From Prorocentrum cordatum (lineage: Eukaryota > Sar > Dinophyceae > Prorocentrales > Prorocentraceae), in the NCBI GenBank assembly GCA_963575745.1, contig CAUYUJ010003636.1, positions 248,001 to 312,000 on the forward strand: a stretch of 64,000 bases of DNA, given 5' to 3'. A program made the translations under genes and the position numbers. Positions 44,871 to 55,719 of the stretch are shown in pieces; the stretch's first letter is position 1; each line of letters starts with the position of its first letter. The notes under the pieces were generated by a model. The model made no database searches. It saw nothing but the letters and a program-made list of their open reading frames with translations, and was not told where the DNA came from.

Positions 44871-46449
44871 TCTCGCGCTGGGCCTGGCGGCCCTTCCCGA
44901 AGCCTGGGCCGCCCTTGGCCCGCGCCGCGCCCTCTCGGGCCTTCCGGGGGGCGGGCGGGGGCGCGGGCGCGATCTCGACCGGGCCACTCGAGGCCGCCGC
45001 CGAAAAACTCCTCGCGCCAGAACGCGACGAGCAGCTCATCTATGCGCAGGACGCTCGCACGGCGTCCGAGATCTCGCGAGAACCCGAGGCCGCCCGCCGC
45101 CCTTGGAAAGAAGGGGGCACCCTGAGGTCCTTTGATCTCTAACAATCGGGGCCAAGGGGGGGGGCGGGGCCTGGCCGCCGCAGGCCTCGATCGCGACCGC
45201 GGCGAATAACTCGCGGCGCTCGGAAAAAGTCAGAACCCGAGTGGGCTGGCCCTCAGGCCGGCACACGCCCAAACCGGAAAGGACCCGATATCGGCCCCCT
45301 CGCCCCAGATTCCCAGGATGTTCCTGGATGCTGTTCAAAAGCACTATCGCCCCCTAAAGCGATGCATTGTGTCCCCGAGATCCTTGACGAAAGCGCCCCT
45401 GTGCGAGGCGCGCCTGACTCCTAGCTTCCCCTGCTGAAAAGCCGCTTCGGATCCTCCTCGGCTTCAGAAATCGCACGGCCGCCGATCAGTGGGGCCCAGG
45501 CTGGGCTCGGCGCCGGGCTCGAAGCAATGCGCTGCGCCAGATGCGCCAGCCTCTACAGGCCCTCGCCCGTCAGGGGAAGTGGCCGCGAGCCCATCTGGTG
45601 AAGCGCAGTCTCCATGCGGTCGCCCTGCTCCTGGACCGCGCGGCTGATGCTAGAGAACGCCCTGTCGTTCGCGACGTGCTGCGGCTCGTTGACTGTGATC
45701 ATGTCTGCCAGAACTTGCTGCATCTCCCGTCCAGCGGTCGCCTCCGCCGAAGCTTTTCACCAGCTCCTTCGACTCCGCCTTCATCGCCCTGATGTGCCCC
45801 CGGGCCTTCCTCCTCTGAGCCTTGGCCCTCTCGATCTCGAACCTGCGATTTGCCCTCTCGATCTTCTCCTCTTCCGTGAAACGCACGTGCCGCGCCCGAA
45901 CTGTGCACGTCATGCGCTTGGCATATTTCCCGTGCTGGTTCTCCGACTCGGAACGCGCGCGAAACGGGCGAGGGCGATCGTCCCGGTCGACACGCCCGGA
46001 CGGGTTGCGAAGGTTCGGCATCTCTTAAGGAGGCCAGCATCGTCTGGGCGTAGGTCGTCACGTGCCAAATGAGACAGGTGGCCACGCGGCGCCAGTGGTG
46101 CACCACCGTCGGCAGCAGCATGCGGCCGGAGTAAAGTCCTGCTCTTACACATTCGTCATCGCCGCCAGGTCGAGCGTCGCCTCCAAGTCCGGGTTTTCCT
46201 GGCGGCCCTGGTCCGGCATCTCTTCCCAGACCACCATCTGGTCTGGATTCTCCGGAGCCCCTGACCACATCACCTCCTTATTCGTAACCTCGCGGAGCCC
46301 GCTCAAGTCGAAACCGATTTTCTTGATCAGCCGCCCGGAGCGATACACTGCGAGCGCAGGCGGCAGAGGCACAGCAGGCTACGAAGCTGGCGGCCGGGCG
46401 GCGGCCCTTCAAGATGCGCGCCCTGGGCATCCGCTTCTCGATTTCAGGC

Positions 46450-46700
46450 GAGGCCTTGAAGAGCGCGACCGGGCGTTGCATAAGGTCCACGGAGCGGTGG
46501 CCGGAGGGGCACGTCACCAGGGGCACCCGCACGCGACGACGCAAGACAACGTCATTCACGACCAGCACGTTGCCCGCAAAGTCGATTGCGCACTCGAGGC
46601 CGGCGAGTAGCTTCGCCGGCAAGAGCGGCGGACACTTCTGCTCAAAAATGAAGCACTCCACCACGCCGTTGCCGCCCAGCGTCGCTGAAAACCATGCCCG
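46450..46700 (-). pseudogene. Retropepsin-like protease C-terminal part (copia element)
   Basis: The open frame on 46278-46871 contains GVVECFIFEQKCPPLLPAKL, LAGLECAIDFAGNVLVV, VRVPLVTCPSGHRSVDL. Together these resemble the flap-to-C-terminus of the aspartic protease in dinoflagellate copia-like polyproteins: a PLL motif, an alpha-D-F strand and a terminal SGHxxVDL. The DTG active-site strand is not readable upstream, probably because the frame is lost. Confidence 0.55.
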
Positions 46701-47094
46701 GCCGATCGGTCTCGTCCGGGGTACTGAAACTCGGCCAAGGACACCCTCGGCAACATCCGATCCGATGGCATGTTTTTTCTGACCGTTTCCCGCGACCAGC
46801 GTTCCACCCAGAGCCGTTCTCGACGGCCCTAGGGCCCAGAGGCGCGCCTCTGGAGCCCAGAGCTTGAACAAAAACAGCCGTCTGATTTCTGTCGTGGCTC
46901 AGGGGTTCCCGTACAGTCATCATGCGTGCTATAACACGGAATGCATAGTAAGGAGCGAAGGGTTGTTCTGGCCACGGCGTGCCCAGGCCACGAACAAAAC
47001 CCACGACAAACATCTAAGAAACAGCCCGAAAACCCGAGCCCCATCAAGAGCCCAAACCAATTTTTACGTCAGCATCTTCACCGTAATCATCCCG

Positions 47095-47195
47095 CCGCCC
47101 CAGCTGACCTCCTGCCATCGCCGTCTCCTGAGGCGTCAACGACAAGGACTCGTCCGAGTCCATGGCCCGGAAGACCTCGAGAGGCCCGCCCTTGA
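47095..47195 (-). other. Candidate EF-hand exon
   Basis: After a splice-acceptor-like TGGGCACAG the minus strand reads VKGGPLEVFRAMDSDESLSL and TPQE. The loop DSDESLSLTPQE has Asp at 1 and 3, Ser at 5 and 7, Thr at 9 and Glu at 12, with a helix (LEVFRAM) before it. The frame stays open through the AAC and GA microsatellites upstream, which would be intronic. A second weaker piece, VVDRDGAAICDYFADW, lies upstream at about 48170-48220 after TTGTCCAG. Confidence 0.45.
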
Positions 47196-47304
47196 CCTGT
47201 GCCCAGGCGCCGCTCTGGGAGGAATGGGCGGCTGAGGGTAAGCGGGGGAAGAGGGAGTCCATGTCTGGTACACGCTGCACATGCGAGAAAGAAAGAGAGA
47301 GAAC

Positions 47305-47308
47305 AACC

Positions 47309-47368
<60 letters not shown>

Positions 47369-47430
47369 CCAACAACACCAACACCAACACCAACACCAAC
47401 ACCAACAACAACAACAACAACAACAACAAA
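47305..47430. repeat. AAC microsatellite
   Basis: AAC repeats with an ACCAAC-rich segment at 47365-47405. Poly-Asn, poly-Thr, poly-Gln and poly-Val frames are artefacts. Confidence 0.9.
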
Positions 47431-47535
47431 CGAGAGCGAGAACGAGCGAGAGAGAGAGAGGGAAAGACGGGGAGAGAGGGATGCAGAGAAAGAGAAGCAA
47501 ATAAAGAGAGAGAGAGAGAGAGAGAGAGACAAAAC
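47431..47535. repeat. GA-rich microsatellite
   Basis: GAGAGA runs interrupted by GCGAG and AAAG, contiguous with the AAC array. Confidence 0.8.
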
Positions 47536-47539
47536 GAGA

Positions 47540-48120
47540 GATAGATACGACTGAAAAAAAACACAACAAAAAGAAGAAGAGGAAACGGAACTGTAGAAGG
47601 ACGGACATGAAGAGGAGTGGGACAACAAAAGACAAGAAACAACGGATGAGCAGTGGGAGGGGAGGGGGCGGAAGGAAGCAGGGGTGAAATGCACGGGTGA
47701 TGGAGAGAAATCGCAGATGAATGGAAGGTCGAGGGCGGAGGGGATGGTCAGGGAGGGCACGGGGGAGAAGGGAAGGGGAGAGGGGGAGTGAGGGGGGATG
47801 GTAAGGAAAAAGAAGCGGGACAGAAAGAGGAGAAACTAATAACAAGACACCTTGCGATAAACACGTGGCAACGACGGAAAACAACAAAAAAACGGTTCCC
47901 CCACTCCCGTGTCTCTGCTCACTTCCGTCCTCGCTCTTTCCTTTTGGCTCCACCCCCCACCTCTCAATCTGGTCGGTTATATCCACCGCCTTTCCCCCCT
48001 GTTCCTTTCCCCTTCTGCCCTCCCCATTCGGCCCTCTCCTCTCCCACCCATCACATTCCCCCTCTCTTCCCTGCCCATCCCCCTCCGCCTCTGTCCTGTG
48101 ACGTATGTCCGTCCCCGCTT
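47540..48120. other. Purine tract then pyrimidine tract, no gene
   Basis: Purine-rich sequence to about 47840 and CCCTCC-rich sequence at 47940-48110. It may be intronic to the EF-hand candidate but is otherwise empty. Confidence 0.4.
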
Positions 48121-48519
48121 CAACCTCGCAGGCTTTGCATTCCGCGTGGAAAGGAGGCGACCTTAAGGCACCAGTCGGCAAAGTAATCGCAGATGGCGGC
48201 CCCGTCCCTGTCCACAACCTGGACAACCAGGCAGGACGAGGGGGAGGGCGAAGATGGCGAGGAGGAAAAGGAGGGAAGGGATGATAATGATAAGAGGGGA
48301 AGTGACCTGTGTGTAAATACACGTGCGTGTAATATGCTAAACTTTATTGTGGTTGGACTTTGCCCGTGGAAGCCCGAATTTAATGTATGCAAGATTTAAG
48401 AAAGGACGCGGGTTCGTGGTGAAACGTTGGTTCACAATCGCAGCTGGTCCCACCAAAAAGTGTGTTGTTTTCGTGGTCCCGTCCTTGTTGGGGACATGCC
48501 TTATTTAGCGTCGACTGCG

Positions 48520-48605
48520 CGTAGGAGTGACCCTGGGTTAAAGTGACCTTTGGTGCGCGGCTCCAGGGGCGCCCGTGGTGGCCCAACGCGACGACCACAA
48601 TTGAG
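48520..48605 (+). repeat. Dispersed ~85-bp repeat, copy 3
   Basis: About 80 percent identical to 1330-1415 over GTAGGAGTGACCC through CGCCCGTGGxGGCCCAACGC. It adjoins the retroelement remnant at 48607-49254. Confidence 0.7.
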
Positions 48606-48606
48606 G

Positions 48607-49254
48607 AATCAGCGCGCTGGCCCTTGAGAGTCCATGCGTATGAAGATACAGGTCGTTCGTTGCGACATCCCCCATCGCTCCACCCAACAATCTGAAATCC
48701 GAATCGGTCGTATTCTTGGGACCACTATGATACCAGAAATCGTCCTCCGCGTCCAATGCCCAATTCAAACAAAGTCGGTTTCTTTGTTGGAATCCCTCCG
48801 TCTCCATATGATTGGGTCGCCTGTTGCATCCCTTGGCCACCAATTCGTAGTTAGTGAAGTGTCCGCCATTTTCGTCGGGATCTGTGAGGGCGTGGGTGCG
48901 CTCTTCATGCTTCGCCCTGCCCGGAAGAACATACGCCAAGATTTGGCTATCCGTAACAAACTGCATTGTGCGGGTGCGCCCTACACAAAGATCTGTTGCC
49001 GAGCACTGCGCAATACCACCAGGCATATATCGAAGCAAGTGCCAATGTTGCGCGTCGAAGTGTTCAATTTGTGCCCTCCGCTTCCCCCCGTTCCTTGAGG
49101 CGGTCAGCATAGACGCCAGCGCGAAGAGAAAATGCTTCATATTCAAACCAACGTGATCACCGATTGCCAGAAATAATACATTCTGGCTTCGACGCCAACA
49201 CTGTGAGCCCTGGTCCACTGAAAATTGCCACTCTGGGTCGACTGTGTCCAACAA
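48607..49254 (-). pseudogene. Retroelement C-terminal remnant, RNase H-like
   Basis: An unbroken minus frame contains TMQFVTDSQILAYVLPGRA, where TDSQ resembles an RNase H strand. It is followed by RNRLCLNWALDAEDDFWYH and DSDFRLLGGAMGD. These resemble the RNase H-like tail of a class of dinoflagellate retroelement proteins I recall only in outline. No RT is adjacent. It could equally be a truncated, unrelated gene. Confidence 0.4.
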
Positions 49255-49255
49255 G

Positions 49256-49889
49256 TCCTCCCAATGGGTCCTCCTTCCTCCGTGTGTTTTTATGTTTTCT
49301 TGGACTCGTCGTGGCTCGGCGCGCCTCGGGTCTGCTCCGCGGGGGGCACTCCTGGAACGAACAATTTAGCTCCAGGAGCGGTGATACCGCCGTGCCATAC
49401 ATGCGTCGACTCAGCATGCACTGAAGACTGCAAACTCGTCTTCTCGCCATCGCTAGAGAGGCGAGCGGCGCCCACGGAGGACGGGGCGCGAGACGAAACC
49501 CAACGGCCCCACGAGCGGTCCTGGAGGGCACGGCCACGGACGAAGGGCCGACATCCAGGTGCAGCATTCACACTCCGCACAGGAGGAGGGGAGGAGGAAA
49601 GCCCCTGCCTCGACCCACAGCCGGCAGGAAGGGGGGACGCAGGCGACAAAAATGTAGGAACTTAAGCGCCTGCGAGGCCCCCTCGAGCCAGCGCCCCCGA
49701 CGGGCAGGGGCCCTCCTCGGTCTTGGACTCGCATGGTCCGTCAAAGCACGCGCACTAGAGGGAGAAGGGGCAGAGGAAGGAGGGGGAACTGCGCAGCCGC
49801 CTGGGCCCGCCACGACCGGGCGAGAAAAATATGACGTCGGGAGGTGACGCGAAGGCTCGCCTCGAAGTGCTCCTCAGGGGAGCCGGGGG
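49256..49889. other. No recognisable gene
   Basis: Short GC-rich frames on both strands between two retroelement remnants. Confidence 0.4.
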
Positions 49890-50335
49890 GGCCCTTTCTC
49901 CTGGCAGAGTGAGCAGCGAGAAAGGCATCAGCAGCGAGAAAGGCATCGACACAGGCAGCAAACATAACGTTTGACGAGCATGGCGAGGGAGAAAACAGCA
50001 GGGGGAGGAGAGCCAGGGATATCCCTCAAACATAAACGACGACGAAATAAGAACATGTCCCAACCAATGAAAGAAAAGGCGAAGGAGGCGAGGGCAACGC
50101 ACATATTGATCAACCGAATCAAGATCTACGCCAGGGCCAGGTGGGCACCCCATTAGGCAACCTTGAGGAGCAGTATGGAAGCGCGACGAGGTACAGACTG
50201 CCTGCGTGAGCACGCGAAGTGGAGCAACCACGAAGTAGTGCTGCGTCCGACGTGTCACAAAGTGGGCATTCACGCAGAACTGATCAATCGTGGCCTCCGT
50301 GGCCTGAGGGAACCATTTGAGAACCCGCCGAAGGA
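49890..50335 (-). pseudogene. LINE ORF2 C-terminal zinc-knuckle-like region
   Basis: The frame on 49755-50273 reads NAHFVTRRTQHYFVVAPLR, then GCPPGPGVDLDSVDQYVRC and PRLLRLFFHWLG. The Cx..DSVxxYxxC pattern matches the zinc-binding motif at the end of dinoflagellate LINE polyproteins (usually DSxEHYxxC; His is Gln here). It lies beyond the CCAAGAGG block, in the same orientation as the RT upstream. Confidence 0.55.
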
Positions 50336-50339
50336 GAAT

Positions 50340-50970
50340 CCCACCACCCCTCTCGGCGTAAGTGGTTTATGGAATTTCCTCTTCCATGTTCCCTCCTTCC
50401 CCTTCGGGAAGGGGTTTACCCCTCCCCGTAACCCCCTCCCCTGGACTTGGACGGGGAGGGGCGCTGGTAGTTAGAGCGTCCAAAACGGCCTCGGCGAGGA
50501 AGCCCCCAAGAAGCCCCCAAAAGGCTCCAAGAGGCTGCCAGGATGGTTCCGAAAGGCCTCCAAGAGGCTCCAAGAGGCCGCCATGAGGCTCCAAGAGACC
50601 CCCAAGAGGCCCCAAGAGGCCTCCAACAGGCCCCCAATAGCCCCCCAAGAGGATCCCAAGCGGCGTCAAGAGGCCCCCCCGAAGCACCCAAGACGCCCAA
50701 GAGCCCCCATTGACCGCCAAGAGACCCCCAAGACGCCCGAAGGGGCTTCCAAAAGGCTTCCAACAGGCATCCGAGCGGCATTCAACCATCCACCCAGCGT
50801 CATCATTCTCCTCATCCCTCCTTTGCTCGATTCCTCGCCACCCCCTCATCCATCCATCTGGCCTCCTCTTCCGCCTCATCCTTTGCAAGGATCGGCCGTC
50901 CCTCTCGTTTCTCCCCCACTTCCCTGATCTCTTCAACTTGCCTGGACGTAGTTTCTGGATGGGCTGGTGG
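50340..50970 (+). repeat. CCAAGAGG-repeat element, copy nested in the LINE
   Basis: Starts CCACCACCCCTCTCGGCG and has CCCCTTCGGGAAGGGGTTTA and CCTGGACTTGGACGGGGAGG as in the 7740 copy. About 300 bp of CCCCAAGAGGC units follow, then a pyrimidine-rich tail, and it ends near GGGCTGGTGGGGATA. It separates the LINE thumb region from its C-terminal zinc-knuckle region. Confidence 0.65.
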
Positions 50971-51239
50971 GGATACTTTTCGTTCGGCGGCCCGCAAGGA
51001 AAAGTCCAGAGGGCGTGTCAATCAACGGCAATGGGGCGCAATGCCAAAACTGGCGGGATACGCGAAGCGTCAAGAAATTGTCTAGGATGTTCACGGTAGG
51101 CGGCACTATCCCAAAACGTTGTGTAGAGTTGACGCTGAAGGGACTTGCGGGGCCCCGAGATCCGATGGAGGTCAGAATGGTGGGGCGGGGTTCGCGGCGG
51201 AGGAAATGCCAGTGATAGAGCTTACGCACGTATGAGATG

Positions 51240-53339
51240 AAGGATTACATCCACCACCCGCACAGCATCCTAGCTATCGCGCGATCGGGGTCCTCCGAGA
51301 GCGCCTCCAAGTGCGCGACAAGGGCCCCAGAGGACGCGTGAGGAATCATGCGCCGAAGACAAATGGCTCTCGCAGCGCGTGGATGGCAGGGAACCCCACG
51401 GGAGTGCGAAAAGAAGCAAGTTGCGCACAGAGGCCATAGGAGAAAGCATCCCGTGGACCAGCAGACAAATACATGACAGCTTCGCGGTAGGCATGGGCTA
51501 GAGCGTGGGCGACAGGGTGAAGCTGCATGATAAAGGAGAGGGTGGACGAGCGCGTAATCTTGAAGGCCACGACGGAGCGGGTTAGGCCCAGGCCCGGTTG
51601 CCGAAAGAGCCGCGCGCGCTGCTGAAACTTGGGCAAAGCCTCGGTCCACGCCATGGAGTCGGCACCACGGCAAATAAAGATGCCTAGTTAAATTACAGCC
51701 TCGAGAACCTGAATCACCCTGTAGTTCCCCTTCAGAGTCCGAACGGAGTTCGTCGGAAGGTCGAGGTCCAGGGAGCCAACAACAACGATCTGGCACTTCC
51801 GAATGTTGAGTTGACGCCCCGCAAATTTTTCCGATGTGACGCAGCAAGGAGAGGGGGGGGCCAAGCGAGTGTTGGATGTCAACGATCCCGAAACAGAAGT
51901 CATCGGCGCAGGCGAACAGCCTGTCAATGTGAAGGGACACGAAAGCCAGCGAAGGATCGGGTCGACTTCGAGCGCAAAGAGGAGCACGCTGCTAGGACGT
52001 CCCTGCTTGAGCCCCCTCTCCATGGAGAGTTCACCATAACTCTCCCCGTCCGAGCGCGCGGCGGCAACGCGCAGCCTTCGGAAAAATGGGCAGACGTGGC
52101 TGCAGACCCCCATCCGCTCAAGCACGCGTAGGAGCCACGGGATCGCTAAAGACGAGACGGCGGCGCAGAAGTCCGCGAGAAAGAGACGCGCATGTTTTCT
52201 GACGAGAATGTGTCGTTCCAACCCCCATCCTTCGGCGTCGACAACGTTGGATGGCATGTCACGACCAGCAACGCATTCCTGGGAAGGGGGGATGAGCGAA
52301 CTCGCGTTCGAGGTGAGCGTGCAGCACATGGGGCCAGAGAGGAGCTTTATGTCATAATTCGACACGCTCAGCGGGCGCGAGCAACTCGGGCGACGCACAA
52401 TGTGATCGGTCTGGTCCCGAGTATCTAGCCCTTTGCGGAAGAACACCATGAAACCCCGTCCCATCTCAACCGGAAGTTCCAACATCTCACCTGTGAAGAG
52501 GGCGAGGTAGACAACGTAAAGCAAACGAGAGGCATCTGGAACCTTCCAAACACCATCAGGTAGCCCATCCTCACCAGGCATACTGCGCACTCTAGACCTG
52601 AGATAAAAGGGGAAGGGACAGTCTGAATGAAGGCGTCGATTTCAAGCCAGGAGGAGGGGCCCAGAGACGGGGAGGCAAAGGTGCGGGCCCGATAGTCCTT
52701 GAGAACCTCGGCGGAGCGGTCAACAGACGCGCGCGGGAAGCCATCTTCATCGTAAGTACAAGTAAGATAGGTACGACTGCGATTCCGACGCCACAACTGC
52801 TGCATGCGATGGATACGTGAGGCATGCGAAGCTTTGAATTCGGGTGGAGCAGAAGAGGCTTCAACGTCGCGGGTTTCCTCATCCAGGAGCTGAATCTGAC
52901 TGACGCGGATGAGGGCACGCAGGCCGGCGAGTTGGATGCGCTGAAACGTGGCCATGCAGAAGCGAGACTGCAACGTGGGATAGCAGCGAATCGCACGATG
53001 AACCATCCATGCCTTCCCAGGTCTCCACCCCCGAAGAGCGCGCAAGGCCCAGTGCTGCCTCATTCCCAGAGAGGTCGCAAGTTCGTGTTTGACGAGGTCA
53101 CGAACACGAGCGGCGGCAGCATGGATAAGCTCCTCGAGCTGCTCCAAACGACCCCGCGGGCCTACATCAAAATACATCTCGGCAATAGAGGCCCCCAGCA
53201 AGCGCTGGAACTTGGCGCGTTTGAGAATCCACTCGGGGGCCGTCCGACGGCCGGGTGGAAGCCGATAAGGGGCCTGGGTGAATCGCGGTCGGGATGTGGT
53301 CACTGGGCATAAGGGCTTTAAGTTTACCGATAACGCCAC
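51240..53339 (-). pseudogene. LINE ORF2 reverse transcriptase
   Basis: A pre-RT helical region (52425-53339) contains QHWALRALRGWRPGKAWMVH. The RT then reads PGEDGLPDGVWK, RPLSVSNYDIKLL, LFLADFCAAVSSLAIPWLL (motif A region), RGLKQGRPSSVLLFALEVD (motif B) and FACADDFCFG (catalytic ADD intact). The thumb continues as SFIMQLHPVAHALAHAYREA in another frame. At least three frameshifts separate the motifs. The family is clear; the clade cannot be decided without alignment. Confidence 0.82.
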
Positions 53340-54060
53340 AGCGAATATCTAGATCACGAAAACAGCATGAGGCAGAGACGTATAGGCGCGGTCGAGGCGA
53401 GCCGAGTGAGTAATGGCGCCATCCCTCACCTCCCTCCGAGTGCGCCCTCCTCCTGGTAAAGCTCCGCGAGACCAGGGGGGGCCCGAGAGAACGCCCTGGA
53501 CTGGGGCCGATCCCCTGGTTTCCATCCCGAACCATCAAACTGCATGCGTCCCTCCTCATCCAGGGCGAAGTTAAAGTCGCCTAGCATGATCCTGTGTTCT
53601 TTCGGGAACTGCACAAACTCTGCGCGAATCACTGCGAGGGCACGGGAATACCCTGCAAGAGTACCACTCGTGTTCGGAAGGTGGAGATTGAAAATGCTGA
53701 GAGAACCGCTGGGAACAGTAAGAGTACTGCGGAATGCACGAACCAGTAATGACCGCATTATGAATAATGGCACAAGACTGATTGCAAATGGAAGAATTCA
53801 GAGCGGCGGCGACCCCTCCCGCGCGCCGGGAGTCAGGAAAGGATGACGAACCATTAGGATGACCAGACATCTCCAAGCCCAGCCCGCTGTGGAGCTCCCC
53901 CATACCACCGATATGTCCGTGAGCCCCTTAGCAGCAAGTGACAGAGCGCTGACGAGAGAAGGGGGGGAAGGCGAGAGCATCGAGCTCCAGCGCGCCGCGA
54001 GGCGGACTTCACGGAGCAAAACAGACCGCGGGTGTTCCGCGAGCAGACAGAGAGATCGGA
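53290..54060 (-). pseudogene. LINE ORF2 APE-type endonuclease
   Basis: Broken over four frames. Readable motifs in order: SVCSRNTRGLFCSVK at the N-terminus, SSSFPDSRRAGGVAAALNSS, LSIFNLHLPNTSGTL, HRIMLGDFNFALDEEGRMQF with the GDFN active-site motif, and GVIGKLKALMPSDHIPTAI with the terminal SDH. These are the exonuclease-endonuclease-phosphatase fold signatures of APE-type LINE endonucleases, which nick target DNA. Confidence 0.75.
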
Positions 54061-54368
54061 GGAGGGAACAAACGGCAGAATCTCTGGAGAGAGGGCAAAA
54101 GGAAGAACCTCACCATGCTCAGTCGGGGAGTGCGCGCGTGAAACGACAGACGATGGAAGAGAGCAAGTGCAGCCGGCTCGCTGTCTACGGGGGCGCCTGA
54201 TCTGCACGTCGGCCGCGGCGCGAATGGCAGCCCCCTGGTTCTCCAATCCAGAAGCGCAGAGGCCTTCTGTGAAGATGTTGATGGAGACGGTCAACGCGTC
54301 GTCCGCCATCGAGAATTGAGCAAGTTCGATAGGTTCATGTTCCGACTTGAGGGCCGAGACCACGCCGC

Positions 54369-55331
54369 CTAAGCCGCTGCTGCCGACTTCGGTGCGCTTG
54401 CCCACGAGGCAGTTCGCGATGTGCGAGCGGACTCGGCCCATGGAGAGGAAGAGCTGCCGAGCTTTGGTGCCCCGGTGACGTTTGACGCGGAGGTGGGGCA
54501 TGGGCTGCGGAGCGAGCGGGCCGGGAAGTCGAGCGAGGGATCGCGAGAGAAGTTGCTGAGGAAGTCCGTGGCCTCTGCGGGGCGCTCGAAGTCGAGGGTG
54601 ATCTTCTTGGCCATGCCGAAGCACTTCGCAGCGGCGCGGATGGCGACATCAGCAGGGGCGCATTGGATCTTGATAGCGCCCGCAAGTGCGCGAAGGGACT
54701 TGGCGAGCATCTTGCGAGGGGGGCCAACGACGATCAGCCCGCAGGCAGACTCCTGTCTCGACGATGCAGCATCTGGTGCAGTCCAGCGCGAGGTCGTACT
54801 AGCAGTAGACGGGGCACGCGAGAGGGCGGTCCGCTTCTCTTCAACGCCCGCAATCTGGGCCTGGACGCGGTCGCGAAGAGTGGGGGCATGACCTGGGTCC
54901 ATCGGGGTCGGGGTGGACTGGGACTGGGCCGCGATGTTCTCTTTGAGCGATTCAAAGCGAGAGTTGAGGTCCGTGTGCATCGCTGTTTGCTGGGCTTCGA
55001 GGCGGGAGACCTTGCCTTGGATGTCTGTGGAGAGGTTGTGCATGTTAGCTGTCAGCTGATCACAGTGAACGGCCTGGGCGGAGACATGAGACTTGTTGAG
55101 GCCAATATCTTGGGACAGCATGGAGAGCTGGGAGCCGAAACCACGGAGGGCACGAATAACCTCATCCAGTTTCTCATCTGGAAACACCCGAGGCAGTCTT
55201 TGCTTGTCCGAGCGGCTGCGTGACGGCGAAGACGAACGGTCACGGTCACTGAGAGGCGAATTCGAGCGACCAGCAGCACCTGAGCCAGCTTCCGTCCTGG
55301 CAGCCGAGCGGTGAGAGCGAGAGACGGGCAT
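54369..55331 (-). pseudogene. LINE ORF1: coiled-coil nucleic-acid-binding protein
   Basis: ATG at 55331 opens MPVSRSHRSAARTEAG and an Arg/Ser-rich basic head. A coiled-coil-like stretch follows: LDEVIRALRGFGSQLSMLSQ, then NMHNLSTDIQGKVSRLEAQQ and NSRFESLKENIAAQ. The next part (ACGLIVVGPPRKMLAKSLRA, ITLDFERPAEATDFLSNF) has the alternation of an RRM-like fold. That is the usual ORF1 plan of LINEs, which coats the RNA. Near the 3' end the useful frame shifts. The frame is open upstream of 55331 only because it runs through the CAT array and GC-rich satellite. Confidence 0.6.
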
Positions 55332-55442
55332 CGCGGCGGCTCCGCAGTGAACGGGGAATGAAAGTGGGAAGGGGGAGCAGAGAACCGCGTTGGTGTCGCC
55401 ATCCTGAACCGCGTGCACCCTGATGAGCTGCACGATGCCCCA

Positions 55443-55555
55443 TTCACCATGAAAATAATCATCATCACCATCATCAGCAGCAGCATCATCATCGTCATCA
55501 CCATCATCATCATCACCATCATCAGCAGCAGCATCATCATCGTCATCACCATCAC

Positions 55556-55590
<35 letters not shown>

Positions 55591-55603
55591 ACATCATCAT
55601 TTG

Positions 55604-55688
<85 letters not shown>

Positions 55689-55690
55689 TT
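55443..55690. repeat. CAT microsatellite upstream of the LINE
   Basis: About 250 bp of ATCATC with CAGCAG interruptions near 55475 and 55525. It keeps the LINE ORF1 frame artificially open toward 56252. Confidence 0.95.
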
Positions 55691-55719
55691 CATCTTCATC
55701 ATCATCATGTTGCTCCTCG

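Larger units (their letters stand above)
40380..46870 (-). mobile_element. Decayed Ty1/copia LTR retrotransposon internal region
   Basis: Minus-strand fragments in many frames give the order protease, methyltransferase-like domain, integrase (zinc-binding, core, C-terminal), Pro-rich linker, RT, RNase H. Integrase before RT is the Ty1/copia order. The pieces are separated by frameshifts and stops every few hundred bases, so this is an old copy. I could not identify flanking LTRs. The 3' side runs into sequence just beyond a CT microsatellite (39908-40077), and the 5' side is undefined near 46900-47050. No Gag zinc knuckle was found. Confidence 0.8.
49890..55331 (-). mobile_element. Non-LTR (LINE) retrotransposon, APE-type, frameshifted, probably interrupted
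   Basis: Minus-strand order: ORF1 with coiled coil (from 55331), APE-type endonuclease (about 54060-53290), RT (about 53340-51310), C-terminal region with a zinc-knuckle-like DSVDQYVRC (near 50110). A CCAAGAGG-repeat block at about 50340-50970 sits between the thumb region and the C-terminal region and looks nested. A CAT microsatellite lies just upstream of ORF1. No poly(A) or target duplication was recognised at the 3' end. Confidence 0.75.
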
